Source: Saprospiraceae bacterium
GTDB taxonomy: Bacteria > Bacteroidota > Bacteroidia > Chitinophagales > Saprospiraceae
Length of the DNA: 54,588 nt
Assembly: GCA_021738725.1 (NCBI GenBank)
Contig: JAIPBE010000021.1
Location: 1-54,588, forward strand
Reading direction: 5' to 3'
Shown: positions 18,339 through 26,729 of the stretch, piece after piece
Position numbering within the stretch: position 1 is the stretch's first letter
How the letters are laid out: each line of letters opens with the position of its first letter
Notes under the pieces: generated by a model
The model's database searches: none
Told to the model about the DNA's origin: nothing
Seen by the model: only the letters and a program-made list of their open reading frames with translations
Program-made: the position numbers and the translations under genes

Positions 18339-18725
18339 TTATTCTTCTTCTCCAGCGACGACAGCATCCTGCTCCATTGGCACCCGATTGGCGACCACCA
18401 ATGTCACATGGTTACTCCGCTTGCGAATCCGATGTGCCCGCCCGTGTGGGGCAGGACGAAAACGCTTGAGCATCCCTGCTTCGTCTGAAAATGCTTCTTT
18501 CACAAAAAGATCAAACTCGTCTGCACTGCTTTGCATCCCGGATTTGTTCTCCCAGTTTGAAATCGCAGAAAGTAACACCTTCTCCAGCCAAACAGCCGCT
18601 TCATTGCGAGTGAATTTCAGGATGTTCAAGGCGTCGACTACACTCCGACCCCGGATATTATCAACCACCAGTCGCATCTTACGCGCCGACAATGGACAAT
18701 TTTTCAGTTTTGCTACCGCTTCCAT
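18339..18725 (-). CDS. rplV: 50S ribosomal protein L22
   Basis: L22 reaches into the exit tunnel; 128 residues. The motif KLKNCPLSARKMRLVVDNIR is at the start and FRPAPHGRAHRIRKRSNHVT, the family signature, is near the end. It lies 22 bp after rpsS. Confidence 0.98.
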   Translation of the reverse strand: MEAVAKLKNCPLSARKMRLVVDNIRGRSVVDALNILKFTRNEAAVWLEKVLLSAISNWENKSGMQSSADEFDLFVKEAFSDEAGMLKRFRPAPHGRAHRIRKRSNHVTLVVANRVPMEQDAVVAGEEE

Positions 18726-18747
18726 GGAAGTCTGTTTTTAGCCTGCT

Positions 18748-19017
18748 TTATTTTTTCCGGTTTCCGGCATGTCCCCGGAAGTTCCGCGTAGGTGCGAATT
18801 CTCCCAGTTTGTGCCCAACCATGTTTTCTGTCACGTATACCGGAACAAAGGTTTTCCCATTGTGTACCGCAATCGTTTCACCCACCATATCGGGGATGAT
18901 CATTGATGCACGGCTCCAGGTCTTGATGACTTGCTTCTTAGTGGATTCTTTTGCAAGCTGTACTTTTTGCAGCAGCTTGTAGAATACATAAGGTCCTTTT
19001 TTTATTGATCTTGCCAT
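18748..19017 (-). CDS. rpsS: 30S ribosomal protein S19
   Basis: S19 is part of the subunit head, with S13; 89 residues. [18 protein letters not shown], the segment [14 protein letters not shown] and the signature [19 protein letters not shown] are all present. Confidence 0.98.
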   Translation of the reverse strand: MARSIKKGPYVFYKLLQKVQLAKESTKKQVIKTWSRASMIIPDMVGETIAVHNGKTFVPVYVTENMVGHKLGEFAPTRNFRGHAGNRKK

Positions 19018-19042
19018 TGGTACGGAAGATTATCTCGTCTTA

Positions 19043-19870
19043 CTATTTCGTTTTCCTACGATTGATGATCAGCTTGCTGGAAGGTTTCTTCCGGCTACGT
19101 GTCTTTTGACCCTTGGCCATAATACCCGTACGAGAAGTTGGGTGACCTCCTGAAGCACGACCTTCACCACCACCCATGGGGTGATCGACAGGGTTCATCG
19201 CTACACCACGAACCCGTGGACGGCGACCTGCCCAGCGATTCCGACCTGCTTTTCCCATCACCGTCAACGCGTGATCCGGGTTGGATGCGACACCCATGGT
19301 CGCCCGACAAGTCAACAGAATCCGACGTGTTTCACCAGAAGGCAGGCGAAGAACACCATATTTATCCTCCCGGTTGGCCAACACCGCATAGGTACCAGCA
19401 CTTCGTGCCATAGCAGCACCTTTTCCCGGTTGCATTTCGATCGCATGCACTTCCGTTCCCAGAGGCACTTCACTCAACAGGAGTGTATTCCCCAACGAAG
19501 GTGCAGCACCCTTACCCGACATCAGTATATCTCCAACCTTGATACCTTTCGGCGCAATGATATATCGCTTTTCTCCATCAGCATATACCAGAAGGCTGAT
19601 AAAAGCAGAGCGGTTCGGATCGTACTCAACAGTCTTGACCGTTGCTGGTATTCCGTCCTTATCACGCTTGAAGTCGATGATTCTGTAGCGACGCTTATGG
19701 CCACCGCCACGGTTTCTCACCGTCATCTTACCTGTCCGGTTGCGGCCACCTGAAGAAGAAATCTTCGACAGCAGGCTCTTTTCCGGCTCCGAGCAAGTGA
19801 CCTCATCAAAGGTATTTGCTACGCGATGGCGCTGGCCGGGTGAAACTGGATTTAACTTTCTAACGGGCAT
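19043..19870 (-). CDS. rplB: 50S ribosomal protein L2
   Basis: L2 is needed for subunit association and peptidyl transferase activity; 275 residues. The conserved loop with [20 protein letters not shown] near the C-terminus, including the functionally important His, is intact. The N-terminal RNA-binding region has [20 protein letters not shown]. It lies between rplW and rpsS. Confidence 0.98.
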   Translation of the reverse strand: MPVRKLNPVSPGQRHRVANTFDEVTCSEPEKSLLSKISSSGGRNRTGKMTVRNRGGGHKRRYRIIDFKRDKDGIPATVKTVEYDPNRSAFISLLVYADGEKRYIIAPKGIKVGDILMSGKGAAPSLGNTLLLSEVPLGTEVHAIEMQPGKGAAMARSAGTYAVLANREDKYGVLRLPSGETRRILLTCRATMGVASNPDHALTVMGKAGRNRWAGRRPRVRGVAMNPVDHPMGGGEGRASGGHPTSRTGIMAKGQKTRSRKKPSSKLIINRRKTK

Positions 19871-19894
19871 GGTATCTGAAATTTGCCTTGTCTA

Positions 19895-20191
19895 TTAAAT
19901 ATCACCGTACAGGTCGATGGTTTCACCGGCTGCAAGTGTCACAATGGCCTTCTTGTACGAAGACACATGACCGCGGATAAATCCCGCCTTGGTATTCCGG
20001 TTACGCGTTTTGGCAGGCATGATGGCTGTATTGACGGCCATCACCTGAACGCTGTACATCTTCTCCACTGCCTTGCGGATCTCCACCTTGTTCGCCTTTT
20101 TGTCAACGACAAATGTGAATTGGTTCCGCTTTTCGGTGAGTTGCTCCGCCTTTTCGGTGATCAGCGGTTTGATCAAAATCTGTTTTCCCAT
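19895..20191 (-). CDS. rplW: 50S ribosomal protein L23
   Basis: L23 sits at the tunnel exit and docks trigger factor and SRP; 98 residues. ILIKPLITEKAEQLTEKRNQ and FVVDKKANKVEIRKAVEKMY are typical. It lies between rplD (12-bp gap) and rplB. Confidence 0.97.
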   Translation of the reverse strand: MGKQILIKPLITEKAEQLTEKRNQFTFVVDKKANKVEIRKAVEKMYSVQVMAVNTAIMPAKTRNRNTKAGFIRGHVSSYKKAIVTLAAGETIDLYGDI

Positions 20192-20203
20192 GATCAGTTC
20201 CGA

Positions 20204-20830
20204 TTATGCAAAGGTTTCACGAATCCTGGCTACAGCACCCTCTGATATAAGCAGATGGTTTGCATTCAGGACTTCATAAGTATTCAAATCTCTGGCGGCA
20301 CAGACACTTGCCTTCGGCAAGTTGCGACTGGAACGCACCAGATTCATATCGTAATCAGTGGTCACTACCATGGTCTTGGTCGTGTCCATTCCCTGGCTGG
20401 CCAGGATCTGCTTGAGAGCAGTTGTCTTCGGAGCATCCAGGCCAAAATCTTCAATGATCCGGATAGAACCATCCGCATACTTGGCACTCAAAGCCGACTT
20501 GCGGGCCAGAGATTTTACTTTCTTGTTGAGGCGAAAACTGTGATTCCGGGGGCGTGGGCCAAAAACCCGGGCACCACCGCGGAAAGTCGGGCTTTTGATA
20601 TCCCCTTTCCGTGAACCACCTGTACCTTTTTGACGATGCAATTTCCGAGTCGATCCAGAGAGCTCACTGCGCTCCTTTGACTTGGCAGTTCCCTGACGCT
20701 GGTTGGCGAGATACTGCTTTACCGCGAGGTAAACCACATGCTCGTTTGGCTCAACACCAAAGATGTCCTGAGGAAGCTCAAGCTCCCTTCCTGTTTCCTT
20801 GCCGTCTAACGTATATACCTTCAATTTCAT
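20204..20830 (-). CDS. rplD: 50S ribosomal protein L4
   Basis: L4 has 208 residues from the ATG at 20830. That start is preferred over one six codons upstream that would overlap rplC, because MKLKVYTLDGKETG fits the family. The tunnel loop (STRKLHRQKGTGGSRKGDIK followed by the RGGARVFGPRPR segment) is conserved. In enterobacteria L4 represses the S10 operon; no comparable leader is evident here. Confidence 0.97.
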   Translation of the reverse strand: MKLKVYTLDGKETGRELELPQDIFGVEPNEHVVYLAVKQYLANQRQGTAKSKERSELSGSTRKLHRQKGTGGSRKGDIKSPTFRGGARVFGPRPRNHSFRLNKKVKSLARKSALSAKYADGSIRIIEDFGLDAPKTTALKQILASQGMDTTKTMVVTTDYDMNLVRSSRNLPKASVCAARDLNTYEVLNANHLLISEGAVARIRETFA

Positions 20831-20837
20831 CGCCGGC

Positions 20838-21458
20838 TTATTTTTCAAGAATTACAAAGGATCCCTTATGACCGGGAACCGCACCCTTAATCAGGATCAC
20901 ATTCTGATCAGCCAAAATGCGAAGTACCCGCAAGTTGCCTGTCTTGATCCGCTTGTTTCCGGTCTGTCCGGCCATGCGCATACCCTTAAATACCTTTGAA
21001 GGGTATGAAGATGCACCAATCGAACCTGGAGCCCGACCTCGGTTATGCTGACCGTGGGTCCGTTGACCGACACCCCCGAAACCGTGACGCTTGACCACAC
21101 CCTGAAAGCCCTTTCCTTTGGAAATGCCCACAGCATTGATCTTTTCGCCCTCTGCAAAAACCTCTTCTACACTGATCGTGTCACCCAGGCTTTTGTCGAT
21201 CTCGAAGTCCCGAAACTCAACCACTTTTCGCTTGGGTCCGGTACCTGCAGCTGCAAAATGGCCTCGTAGTGGTTGGGAAGAACTCTTCTCCCGCATTTCA
21301 CCATAAGCCAGCTGCAATGCATTATAACCATCTGTATCAGTCGTCTTGATCTGAGTCACCACACAGGGCCCCAGTTCAATGACTGTACAAGCTTGATTGC
21401 GACCAGTGGCATCAAAGATGCTGGTCATTCCTATTTTTTTTCCTATAAGACCTTTCAC
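20838..21458 (-). CDS. rplC: 50S ribosomal protein L3 (GTG start preferred)
   Basis: L3 has 206 residues if read from the GTG at 21458, giving [18 protein letters not shown] directly after the start, as in the family. An ATG at 21506 would add 16 residues ([15 protein letters not shown]) that have no counterpart. An AAAGGA sequence lies 13-18 bases before the GTG. The signature [20 protein letters not shown] region near residues 150-170 is present. With the GTG start, the gap to rpsJ is 121 bp, the longest in the cluster. Confidence 0.94.
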   Translation of the reverse strand: MKGLIGKKIGMTSIFDATGRNQACTVIELGPCVVTQIKTTDTDGYNALQLAYGEMREKSSSQPLRGHFAAAGTGPKRKVVEFRDFEIDKSLGDTISVEEVFAEGEKINAVGISKGKGFQGVVKRHGFGGVGQRTHGQHNRGRAPGSIGASSYPSKVFKGMRMAGQTGNKRIKTGNLRVLRILADQNVILIKGAVPGHKGSFVILEK

Positions 21459-21557
21459 AGTAGATCTGTTTTGTCCTTTCAATAATGAATACGTACCAAT
21501 AGCCACAGAGCACTTGTCTCATGCGTCAGTTGGTCCATCAAAAACAACCTCCTACTT

Positions 21558-21575
21558 CGAGACCCGAAGGTCGCG
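21558..21575 (-). other. UUCG-type hairpin between rpsJ and rplC
   Basis: On the minus strand, CGCGACC-TTCG-GGTCTCG forms a 7-bp stem with one mismatch, closed by the very stable C-UUCG-G tetraloop. It starts 4 bp after the rpsJ stop codon (21580). No T-run follows, so a processing or stability role is more likely than termination. Confidence 0.5.
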
Positions 21576-21579
21576 GAGC

Positions 21580-21888
21580 TTAAGTCAGCTTAACCTGAAT
21601 ATCCACACCACTGGGCAGTTCCAACTTGGACAAAGCATCAACGGTCCTTGGCGTGGGCGTATAGATTTCAATCAGGCGTTTGTGGGTACGCAACTGGAAC
21701 TGCTCACGAGATTTCTTATTCACGTGCGGAGACCGCAGGACCGTGAAAATTTCTTTCTCAGTGGGCAGCGGAATCGGGCCGCTAACAACGGCTCCGGAGT
21801 TACGTACCGTCTTCACAATCTTTTCAGTCGACTTGTCGACCAAATTGTGATCGTAGGAACGTAACTTGATTCTGATCTTTTGATTCAT
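21580..21888 (-). CDS. rpsJ: 30S ribosomal protein S10
   Basis: S10 is a subunit head protein and also the NusE partner of NusB in antitermination; 102 residues. [20 protein letters not shown] and [20 protein letters not shown] are family signatures. It is located directly after fusA, joining the str and S10 operons without tuf. Confidence 0.98.
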   Translation of the reverse strand: MNQKIRIKLRSYDHNLVDKSTEKIVKTVRNSGAVVSGPIPLPTEKEIFTVLRSPHVNKKSREQFQLRTHKRLIEIYTPTPRTVDALSKLELPSGVDIQVKLT

Positions 21889-21931
21889 GACCCTTTCAAT
21901 AATGATAGTTAAAAAGCTCTTTTGCTTCCGA

Positions 21932-24067
21932 TTATACCTTTACGGCTCCCTTTGCTTTTTCGATCACTGCCTCCGCAACACTGTTTGGCGCAGGTGCATA
22001 GTGGCTGAATTCCATAGTGGAACTAGCCCGACCGGAAGTGATGGTTCGCAATTGGGTAACATATCCAAACATTTCTGACAATGGCACATCAGCTTTCACC
22101 AATACTGCATTGTTCTTTGAGTCCTGCCCTTTGATCAAACCACGACGGCGGTTCAAATCTCCAATGACACTACCCGTGTATTCTTCTGGCGTTGTCACCT
22201 CAAGCTTCATGATCGGCTCCAGAAGAACCGGCTTACACTTGGGTGCCGCTGCACGAAAACCTTCTTTTGCACAAAGTTCAAAAGCGACCGGTTTGGAGTC
22301 AACAGCGTGCGTCGAACCATCAAAGATCCGAATCTTCATGCTATCCATACTATAACCTGCCAGGATACCATTATCCATCATGGATTCGAATCCTTTCACC
22401 GCTGGCGGAATCAATTCCTTTGGAATCTTACCCCCTACGATCGCATTGACAAACTGCATCCGTGTTTTACCACTCTTGAACTCATCTGTCTCGAGGAACT
22501 CAGGATCCGCAGGACCCACCTCAAATTCGATATCCGCAAAGAGACCACTACCACCCGTTTGCTTTTTCAAGCGCTCACGGTGGGAAACCGTCTGGGTTAA
22601 TGCCTCCTTATAGTTTACCTGGGGCGCTCCCTGGTTGACTTCTACTTTGAATTCCCGACGAAGACGATCAACGATGATCTCCAGGTGGAGTTCACCCATT
22701 CCGCTCACAACGGTCTGGTTGGTCTCTTCATCATAACTGACGCGGAAAGTCGGATCTTCCTCCGCAAGCTTGGCCAACGCCATGCCCAGTTTTTCCAGAT
22801 CCTTCTGCGTTTTCGGCTCGATGGCCAGGCCGATCACCGGCTCTGGGAAGGTCATAGACTCCAGCACGATCGGATGATTGACATCACAGAGAGTGTCACC
22901 CGTCTTCAGATCCTTGATGCCTACAGCAGCCGCAATGTCACCTGCTTCGACCACGTCGATCGGGTTCTGCTTGTTGGAGTGCATTTGATACAAACGAGAG
23001 ATCCGCTCCTTATTGCCTGATCGTGTGTTCAACACATACGAACCAGCCGGTAACGTACCGGAATAAACGCGGAAATAAGCCAGACGACCTACAAATGGGT
23101 CGGTCATGATCTTGAACGCCAAAGCAGCAAATGGCTCAGAAGGATCTGGTTTGCGCTGCAGCGGCTCTTCCGTCTCAGGATCGAAACCGGTCACAGCTTC
23201 GACATCCATAGGGGAAGGCAAATATTGGCAAACACCATCCAGAACAGCCTGAACGCCTTTATTCTTGAAGGCAGAACCGCACATCATCGGGATGATCTTC
23301 ATGTCGATGGTTGCAGCCCGAATAGCCCGACGAATCTCATCTTCCTGGATGGAGGTCGGATCTTCGAAGAATTTCTCCATCAAACGGTCGTCGTACTCCG
23401 CAACCTGTTCGATCAACTTTTCACGGTATTCGGCAACAGTGGCCTTGAGATCCTCTGGAATGGGAATTTCCTGGTAGGTCATACCCATGTCGTCCTCGTT
23501 CCAGACGATGGCCTTGTTCAGGATCAAGTCAACAACCCCTCTGAATGAATCCTCAGCTCCAATTGGAACCTGCAATGGAACCGGGTTGGCACCCAGCATC
23601 TCTCGCACCTGACGCACAACTTCAAAGAAGTCGGCACCGGAACGGTCCATCTTATTGACAAATCCCAAACGGGGAACTTTATAACGGTCTGCCTGACGCC
23701 AAACAGTCTCAGACTGTGGCTCGACTCCGGATACTGCACAGAAAAGCGCTACCACACCATCCAATACACGAAGGGAACGCTCCACTTCAACAGTGAAGTC
23801 AACGTGACCAGGGGTATCGATAATGTTGATGGGGTAGTTCAGGTCGCGATACACCCAGTTGGTACGGGTTGCCGCAGAGGTAATGGTAATACCACGCTCC
23901 TGCTCCTGTTCCATCCAGTCCATCGTAGCGGCACCATCATGCACCTCGCCGATCTTGTGGCTCATCCCCGTGTAATAGAGAATACGCTCCGTGGTCGTCG
24001 TCTTGCCGGCATCAATGTGAGCGGCAATACCGATGTTTCTGGTGAATGTGAGATCCTTCTTGGACAT
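21932..24067 (-). CDS. fusA: Elongation factor G
   Basis: EF-G is the GTPase that drives translocation; 711 residues. The P-loop [15 protein letters not shown] (residues about 15-29), DTPGHVDF and NKMDRSGAD define the G domain. Domains II to V follow, ending with the fold containing [20 protein letters not shown]. It lies between rpsG (42-bp gap) and rpsJ (43-bp gap). Confidence 0.98.
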   Translation of the reverse strand: MSKKDLTFTRNIGIAAHIDAGKTTTTERILYYTGMSHKIGEVHDGAATMDWMEQEQERGITITSAATRTNWVYRDLNYPINIIDTPGHVDFTVEVERSLRVLDGVVALFCAVSGVEPQSETVWRQADRYKVPRLGFVNKMDRSGADFFEVVRQVREMLGANPVPLQVPIGAEDSFRGVVDLILNKAIVWNEDDMGMTYQEIPIPEDLKATVAEYREKLIEQVAEYDDRLMEKFFEDPTSIQEDEIRRAIRAATIDMKIIPMMCGSAFKNKGVQAVLDGVCQYLPSPMDVEAVTGFDPETEEPLQRKPDPSEPFAALAFKIMTDPFVGRLAYFRVYSGTLPAGSYVLNTRSGNKERISRLYQMHSNKQNPIDVVEAGDIAAAVGIKDLKTGDTLCDVNHPIVLESMTFPEPVIGLAIEPKTQKDLEKLGMALAKLAEEDPTFRVSYDEETNQTVVSGMGELHLEIIVDRLRREFKVEVNQGAPQVNYKEALTQTVSHRERLKKQTGGSGLFADIEFEVGPADPEFLETDEFKSGKTRMQFVNAIVGGKIPKELIPPAVKGFESMMDNGILAGYSMDSMKIRIFDGSTHAVDSKPVAFELCAKEGFRAAAPKCKPVLLEPIMKLEVTTPEEYTGSVIGDLNRRRGLIKGQDSKNNAVLVKADVPLSEMFGYVTQLRTITSGRASSTMEFSHYAPAPNSVAEAVIEKAKGAVKV

Positions 24068-24109
24068 GACAGAAAATTGATCGTTCAGGGAATATGTTCG
24101 GGGAATAAA

Positions 24110-24577
24110 TTAATGGCGGAAATGAGCAAATGCACGGTTGGCTTCTGCCATCCGGTGAGTATCTTCCTTCCGCTTGATGGCGGCACCTTCATTCTTACTG
24201 GCAGCAATCAGTTCTGCAGAAAGCTTTTCTGCATAACCCTTGCCACTACGGGCGCGGGAAAAATTGATCAACCACTTCATGCCGATTGAAATCTTGCGCT
24301 TAGCCCGGACTTCGATTGGAATCTGGAATGTAGCACCACCGATCCGCTTACTGCGCACTTCGACCTGGGGCATCACATTGTTCAAAGCCTTCTTCCACAC
24401 TTCATGCGGATCCTCTTCCGTCTTCTCGGCAATGATATCCATGGCATCATAAAAAACCCGCAAAGCCGTGGACTTCTTGCCACACACCATCAGGTTATTG
24501 ACAAACATGGTCACCATTTCATCTCCGAATCGGGGATCACCTGGCGTTACTCGCAGTTTTGGTTTTCTTTTTCTCAT
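24110..24577 (-). CDS. rpsG: 30S ribosomal protein S7
   Basis: S7 nucleates assembly of the 30S head; 155 residues. MRKRKPKLRVTPGDPRFGDE and the signature region around VEVRSKRIGGATFQIPIEVR are present, and the C-terminus ends NRAFAHFRH. It lies 18 bp after rpsL. Confidence 0.98.
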   Translation of the reverse strand: MRKRKPKLRVTPGDPRFGDEMVTMFVNNLMVCGKKSTALRVFYDAMDIIAEKTEEDPHEVWKKALNNVMPQVEVRSKRIGGATFQIPIEVRAKRKISIGMKWLINFSRARSGKGYAEKLSAELIAASKNEGAAIKRKEDTHRMAEANRAFAHFRH

Positions 24578-24595
24578 CTTATCGAGTAGTCAAGG

Positions 24596-24970
24596 TTATT
24601 TCTTAGGTCGTTTCGTGCCGTAACGTGAACGACTTTTCTTCCGATTAGCAACACCGGCCGTATCCAGAGCACCCCGGATGATGGTATAACGTACACCGGG
24701 CAGGTCTTTGATTCTTCCACCTTCCAAAAGGACGATCGAGTGCTCCTGCAAGTTGTGCCCCTCACCGGGAATATATGCGATGACCTCGTAGCCATTCGTC
24801 AATCGAACCTTGGCCACTTTACGCAACGCAGAGTTCGGTTTCTTCGGAGTCGTGGTGTACACCCTCGTACAAACCCCCCGCTTCTGCGGACAGGATTCCA
24901 GGGCTTTCGCCTTGCTCTTCGTTTCAATCTTGAGGCGGCCCTTCCGGACCAGCTGATTAATGGTTGGCAT
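24596..24970 (-). CDS. rpsL: 30S ribosomal protein S12
   Basis: S12 is the decoding-centre protein in which streptomycin resistance arises; 124 residues from the ATG at 24970 ([20 protein letters not shown]). An upstream ATG at 25024 would add 18 unconserved residues. [20 protein letters not shown] and the conserved loop [11 protein letters not shown] are intact with the wild-type Lys residues. It is the first gene of the whole ribosomal cluster. Confidence 0.98.
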   Translation of the reverse strand: MPTINQLVRKGRLKIETKSKAKALESCPQKRGVCTRVYTTTPKKPNSALRKVAKVRLTNGYEVIAYIPGEGHNLQEHSIVLLEGGRIKDLPGVRYTIIRGALDTAGVANRKKSRSRYGTKRPKK

Positions 24971-25065
24971 GCAATTACCGTTTAAATATGGTGGTGTCTT
25001 ATCAAACCGATTGATTCTGAACAAGTTTTGAATAAAAACACCTCACTTTTTCTAAAAAGCGAATG

Positions 25066-25096
25066 CAAAGATAGGAGTATTCGCCCGGAAAACAAA
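25066..25096 (-). promoter_or_regulatory. Promoter of the ribosomal cluster
   Basis: On the minus strand a TTTG (-33 element, complement of 25093-25096) is followed after exactly 19 bp by TATCTTTG (complement of 25066-25073). This matches the Bacteroidota housekeeping promoter TTTG-N19-TAnnTTTG exactly. The rpsL start lies about 95 bp downstream, leaving an untranslated leader of roughly 85-90 nt. Confidence 0.8.
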
Positions 25097-25192
25097 CGCT
25101 TCTTGAAAAATTATCAAGCGAATAAATGCCTTCTGAAGATGGGGTCCATCCAATCTCTCCATTTCATCATCACATCCACTAACTTGCAGTCC

Positions 25193-25660
25193 ATGCATCC
25201 TCCCGAAGTCACGATTCGATCGGGCACCCAGGCCGATCTCCCCCAAGTCCTGCAACTTGTCTGGGAACTAGCGATTTATGAACGTGAATCCCATGCGGTA
25301 ACAGCCACCATCGACGACTATTCCAGAGACTTTACCGATCATTGGTTCGACCTGATCGTCGCAGAAGTAAACAAGCAGATTATCGGGGTCGCCATCTTCA
25401 ACCGAGCCTACTCCACATGGAAAGGACGCATGATCTTTTTGGAAGATCTGATCGTGACTGAGCCCTGGAGGCAAAAAGGGATCGGTTCGCAGCTCTTCAG
25501 ACAGCTCCTGGAAGAGGCCAAATCCATGGATGCCCGGGTCATCAAATGGCAGGTCCTGAATTGGAATACACCCGCCCACGCCTTCTATGCCAAACATCAG
25601 GCCCTCATCGAAACAGACTGGTGGAATGGCAAGATCCTGTTGACCCGACCTACACCTTGA
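25193..25660 (+). CDS. GNAT acetyltransferase, diamine/thialysine acetyltransferase-like
   Basis: This protein has 155 residues from the ATG at 25193. An in-frame ATG at 25028 would run across the divergent promoter region and adds 55 unconserved residues. The acetyl-CoA pocket is FLEDLIVTEPWRQKGIGSQL (residues about 82-101) with the R/Q-x-x-G-x-G pattern. The phrase AIFNRAYSTWKGRMIFLEDL and the helix NTPAHAFYAKHQA match the SAT family, which acetylates polyamines or thialysine; the substrate here is inferred. It stands alone, convergent with the prenyl synthase. Confidence 0.85.
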   Translation: MHPPEVTIRSGTQADLPQVLQLVWELAIYERESHAVTATIDDYSRDFTDHWFDLIVAEVNKQIIGVAIFNRAYSTWKGRMIFLEDLIVTEPWRQKGIGSQLFRQLLEEAKSMDARVIKWQVLNWNTPAHAFYAKHQALIETDWWNGKILLTRPTP

Positions 25661-25670
25661 TCCGTGTCAT

Positions 25671-26657
25671 TCAAGACTCTCGCCCCTGCAGTTCACGCAT
25701 CAGCCCCTCCAGACAGGCCCTGCCGCTGCCCTCCTCAATAGCCAGGCCGTCCAACTGCCGGATCGCTTCTCGATGGTAGGCCTTCGCCTCCGTCTGTACA
25801 CTTTCCCGAGCGCCACTTGTTTCAAATATGTCCACGATCGTTTCTGCATCTGCCTCCGCACGCTCGGATCGGTCATGCTGGTACCATTCTCGTAATTGAC
25901 GTCGGTCCGCCTCGCCACAAATGGCCATCGCCTGATGGACCAATGCTGTTTTTTTACCGCGAAGAATATCTCCACCCTTGAGTTTTCCCGTTTTTTCAGG
26001 ATCGCCAAAGACATCCAGCCAGTCATCCATCAACTGGAACGACATGCCGAGGTCCTCTCCTACCCTGGCCAGCACGGCTGCTTTTTCTTCTGGCACCCCT
26101 CCCAACAATGCACCGATCTCCAGTGCTCCACCCAGCAGTATGGCCGTCTTGCCTCGGATCATCCGCAAATAGTCCTCCCAATTCACCTCATCCATCTCCT
26201 CAAAATCCATATCCAGTTGTTGCCCCTCACAAACGCCGATGGCCGTTCTGTGAAACCTGTCCAGCACAATGGGCAATTGTTCAGTGGAAGCAGCCTGCGA
26301 CAACAACCGATAGACATCAATCAACATCACATCGCCTGAAAGGATGGCGGTTGGCACGTTCCAGCTCTCATGAACCGTGGGCCGCCCTCTGCGAAGTGGC
26401 GCCTGATCCATAATATCATCATGAACCAACGAGAAGTTGTGAAAGACCTCCAGAGCCAGTGCTGCACGCCACAAGGATTCGGTCACTTCATCCCGACCAA
26501 AGAGATAACCGGACAGACACAGCATCGGACGAATGCGCTTCCCCCCCAACTGGAGAATGTACCCTACAGGATCATACAAACCGGATGGCGTTCTGGGTGC
26601 ACAATACGCGTGAACGACTGCTTCAAATTCCTCCCTGAATTGGCGTAATGTTTGCAT
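25671..26657 (-). CDS. Polyprenyl (geranylgeranyl/farnesyl-type) diphosphate synthase
   Basis: This E-type isoprenyl diphosphate synthase has 328 residues from the ATG at 26657. It condenses isopentenyl diphosphate with an allylic diphosphate. The first aspartate-rich motif is LVHDDIMDQAPLRRG, the second is LMDDWLD, and GGKRIRPMLCL and GKTAILLGGALE are family markers. The chain-length class cannot be read with confidence, but the five-residue DDxxD form is the usual bacterial type. An upstream ATG at 26702 is less likely because TATTTTTG, a possible -7 element, lies between the two start codons. Confidence 0.9.
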   Translation of the reverse strand: MQTLRQFREEFEAVVHAYCAPRTPSGLYDPVGYILQLGGKRIRPMLCLSGYLFGRDEVTESLWRAALALEVFHNFSLVHDDIMDQAPLRRGRPTVHESWNVPTAILSGDVMLIDVYRLLSQAASTEQLPIVLDRFHRTAIGVCEGQQLDMDFEEMDEVNWEDYLRMIRGKTAILLGGALEIGALLGGVPEEKAAVLARVGEDLGMSFQLMDDWLDVFGDPEKTGKLKGGDILRGKKTALVHQAMAICGEADRRQLREWYQHDRSERAEADAETIVDIFETSGARESVQTEAKAYHREAIRQLDGLAIEEGSGRACLEGLMRELQGRES

Positions 26658-26729
26658 GTACTTATGGATATGAGGCAAAAATACATTGCCTCTGACGGAC
26701 ATCAGTACGTCCAGGCCTGAAACCAGACA

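Noticed and set aside
20849-21888. Enterobacterial-type L4-binding S10 leader
   Set aside because: rpsJ follows fusA after 43 bp without space for such a leader, and no matching stem-loop was found.
25028-25192. 55-residue N-terminal extension of the GNAT protein
   Set aside because: It overlaps the rpsL promoter region and has no family similarity.
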